Positions 4,985 through 6,465 of a stretch of 6,465 nt of DNA are shown here, one piece after another. Source of the DNA: Bacillota bacterium (GTDB lineage: Bacteria; Bacillota; Dethiobacteria; DTU022); contig JAAYGO010000152.1 in NCBI GenBank assembly GCA_012727685.1, positions 1-6,465 on the forward strand, in the 5' to 3' direction. How positions within the stretch are numbered: the stretch's first letter is position 1; every line of letters begins with the position of its first letter. The notes beneath the pieces are model-generated. The model ran no database searches. It was not told the origin of the DNA and saw nothing but the letters and a program-made list of their open reading frames with translations. The position numbers were made by a program, and so were the translations under genes.

Positions 4985-6175
4985 TTGAAGGTTGGTTTTT
5001 TTACCGATAGCTATCGCCCATATACCAGCGGGGTCGTCCGCTCCATTGAGCTGTTTTCCCGTGAGTTCAACAGCAAGGGGCACGAGGTTTATATCTTCGG
5101 ACCCGATTACCCGCTGCTGCATTGTCCCAAGGAAGAGAAGGTTTTTCGTTTCTTATCGATCCCTGCCCCTACTTTTCCGGATTATGCCCTGCCCATCCCC
5201 ATTTCTGTTCAATTGGGGCCGACGATTCGCCGGATCGGCTTGGATATCATCCACGTGCACTCGCCTTTTCTTCTGGGCCGGCTTGGGGCCAGGGCGGCGC
5301 GGCGCCATAAATTGCCTCTGGTTTTTACTTTTCATACGTTATATGACCAATACGTGCATTACCTGCCACTGGCCCGAGATGCTTCCCGCCGCCTGGTCCA
5401 GATGATTGGGCGTGATTTTTGCAACCGCTGCGACCTGGTGATCACTCCGTCGAACTTGGTGATGAATTACCTGCGCCGGATCGGGGTTAAAACAGCGCTC
5501 AAAACAATTCCCACCGGAATTGAACTGGATGAATTTAAAAATTTAAATCCCCGCTGGCTTTACGAAAACTACAATATCGATCCTAACGCTCGCATTCTTC
5601 TTTTTGTCGGCCGTCTGGGGAAAGAAAAAAATGTCACCTTTTTATTGAAATCATTTCAGATCTTACAGGAGATTATCCCGAACCTGCATCTGGCTCTTGT
5701 GGGCAAAGGCCCCCTTGAACCACAGCTACGCCAACTCTGCAGTGATTTGGGGATAGCGCAAAAGGTCACTTTTACCGGAGTACTGCCTCGCCATAAAATT
5801 GTTCATTGCTATGCGAGTGCGTACTTGTTCGTTTTTCCCTCGGTCACCGAAACTCAGGGTCTGGTCATCGGCGAGGCCAAAGCGAGTGGTTTGCCGGTCG
5901 TGGCCATTCGCGCCTTTGGTCCCGCAGAGATGGTCCGCCACGGCGAAGACGGGATTTTAACCGAGCCTTCTCTAACCTCCTTTACCGAGAGCATATTGCA
6001 ATTGCTGCAAGATGACCGGCTTTACCAGGCCATGCGCCAAAAGGCATTTGAAAATGCCGCCCTCCTCTCCTCCTCCCATTGCGCTTCGAAGATGCTGGAG
6101 GCATACGAGGAATTGATTGAAGCCCGCAAGCAAAGCTCAGGGGTGAAAAGGATTAAGGCTGATTCTACAACTTAA
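4985..6175 (+). CDS. GT4-family glycosyltransferase (diacylglycerol glucosyltransferase-like)
   Basis: This is a 396-aa GT-B fold, retaining glycosyltransferase. The start chosen is TTG at 4985, because a GGGGGG ribosome binding site ends 7 nt upstream and the product then begins MKVGFFTDSYRPYTSGV, the usual opening of this family; an in-frame TTG at 4970 would overlap the binding site. Residue numbers follow the 4985 start. N-terminal acceptor domain: the glycine-rich YTSGV loop (14-18), IIHVHSPF (88-95), FTFHTLYDQYVHY (114-126) and ITPSN (153-157). C-terminal nucleotide-sugar domain: FVGRLGKEKN (207-216; Arg210, Lys215), LVGKGPL (238-244) and the E-x7-E motif TETQGLVIGEAKASG (288-302; Glu289 and Glu297). 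The pattern resembles 1,2-diacylglycerol 3-glucosyltransferases and mannosyltransferases acting on membrane lipids; sugar and acceptor cannot be fixed. No terminator separates it from the lipoprotein gene. Confidence 0.92.
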   Translation: MKVGFFTDSYRPYTSGVVRSIELFSREFNSKGHEVYIFGPDYPLLHCPKEEKVFRFLSIPAPTFPDYALPIPISVQLGPTIRRIGLDIIHVHSPFLLGRLGARAARRHKLPLVFTFHTLYDQYVHYLPLARDASRRLVQMIGRDFCNRCDLVITPSNLVMNYLRRIGVKTALKTIPTGIELDEFKNLNPRWLYENYNIDPNARILLFVGRLGKEKNVTFLLKSFQILQEIIPNLHLALVGKGPLEPQLRQLCSDLGIAQKVTFTGVLPRHKIVHCYASAYLFVFPSVTETQGLVIGEAKASGLPVVAIRAFGPAEMVRHGEDGILTEPSLTSFTESILQLLQDDRLYQAMRQKAFENAALLSSSHCASKMLEAYEELIEARKQSSGVKRIKADSTT

Positions 6176-6180
6176 GGAAC

Positions 6181-6322
6181 ATGACGGAGCTTCTCGAGAA
6201 AAAACTGGAAGCCTGTAAAAGCGCCGATGTCCGACCAGGACCTGCCGGAACTGATTCCCAGCCAGGACGGCCAAAAACCTGGAGCCCTGCTAGATGGATA
6301 TAAGCAAACGCGGAAAACCTGA
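6181..6322 (+). pseudogene. Short coding remnant with an apparent frameshift
   Basis: An ATG at 6181, five bases after the glycosyltransferase stop, reads MTELLEKKLEACKSAD and then becomes unlike protein until TAA at 6301-6303. In another frame, from ATG 6227 to TGA 6322, the sequence reads MSDQDLPELIPSQDGQK followed by PGALLDGYKQTRKT, with GC-ending codons like those of the neighbours. Joined near 6226-6230 the two parts make a plausible 47-aa acidic-to-basic protein, so this may be a gene broken by a 1- or 2-base indel, or a sequencing error. AAGGA lies only two bases before the first ATG, too close for a normal ribosome binding site. I recognise no family; non-coding DNA remains possible. 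Confidence 0.3.
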
Positions 6323-6391
6323 ATAGAGTTGAAAAAGCAGAGCCATTTGCGCTCTTTGACAACGCCTGATATATAAGGTTTTTTAAGGAAT

Positions 6392-6410
6392 GGGAAAAAT
6401 ATTTTACCCC
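6392..6410. repeat. Quasi-palindrome upstream of the right-edge gene
   Basis: GGG and CCC arms flank an A/T core (AAAA and TTTT around the centre, one mismatch), forming a symmetrical site about 30 bp before the presumed start at 6440. It could be an operator, but it matches no regulator site I know. Confidence 0.25.
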
Positions 6411-6439
6411 AAGCAGAGACTTAAAAATAGGAGTTTGGC

Positions 6440-6465
6440 GTGCTGTGCCGTGTGGAAATCGGAAA
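6440..6465 (+). CDS. Probable start of a gene running off the right edge
   Basis: GTG at 6440 is preceded by AGGAG (6429-6433) at a 6-nt spacing, a good ribosome binding site, and reads MLCRVEIG before the window ends. Only eight full codons are visible, so the product cannot be identified. Some clostridial phosphoribosylformylglycinamidine synthases, as I remember them, open with a similar M-L-x-R-V-E-x-G string, which would fit with purine uptake nearby, but this is a guess. An upstream TATATA (6370-6375) with TTGCGC (6347-6352) 17 bp before it could be a weak promoter. Confidence 0.45.

Overview
The window looks like a chromosomal segment of a Gram-positive, clostridial-type bacterium (Firmicutes, possibly Peptococcaceae-like). 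The signs are a tRNA-sensing T-box leader, a guanine riboswitch with an intrinsic terminator, consensus sigma-A promoters, strong purine-rich ribosome binding sites, GTG and TTG starts, a lipoprotein signal and moderate base composition. The genus cannot be fixed from the sequence alone.

Left end (1-420, all minus strand). A strong promoter drives a T-box leader whose best specifier reading is CUC (leucine). The leader ends in a clear intrinsic terminator. Two bases after its U-run the 5' end of a group IIC-type intron begins and runs off the left edge. The gene controlled by the T-box is therefore outside the window, beyond the intron.

Middle left (421-2164). This is gene-poor. About 750 bp without a convincing gene hold several inverted repeats. 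Then come a 57-codon stand-alone helix-turn-helix gene (1179-1352, minus), an AT-rich spacer and an 83-aa holin-like membrane protein gene with a GTG start (1654-1905, minus). A 25-bp near-palindromic motif occurs twice (728 and 1566), in the same orientation, on either side of the helix-turn-helix gene.

Centre (2105-3853, minus). This is a complete purine-uptake unit: consensus promoter, guanine-class riboswitch aptamer, intrinsic terminator, strong ribosome binding site, and a 470-aa NCS2-family (AzgA/PbuG-like) purine permease. Bound guanine or hypoxanthine should stabilise P1, let the terminator form and shut off uptake.

Right (3944-6465, plus). A putative lipoprotein carries a class I glutamine-amidotransferase-like domain (BPL_N-like) with an apparent Cys-His-Glu triad. 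It is followed after 71 bp by a GT4-family glycosyltransferase resembling diacylglycerol glucosyltransferases. The two may share a transcript and act on the cell envelope. After them come a short, apparently frameshifted coding remnant and, at the right edge, a probable start of another gene.

The most unusual points are the intron sitting directly on the T-box terminator, the exported amidotransferase-like protein paired with a glycosyltransferase, and the repeated palindromic motif around the small regulator gene.
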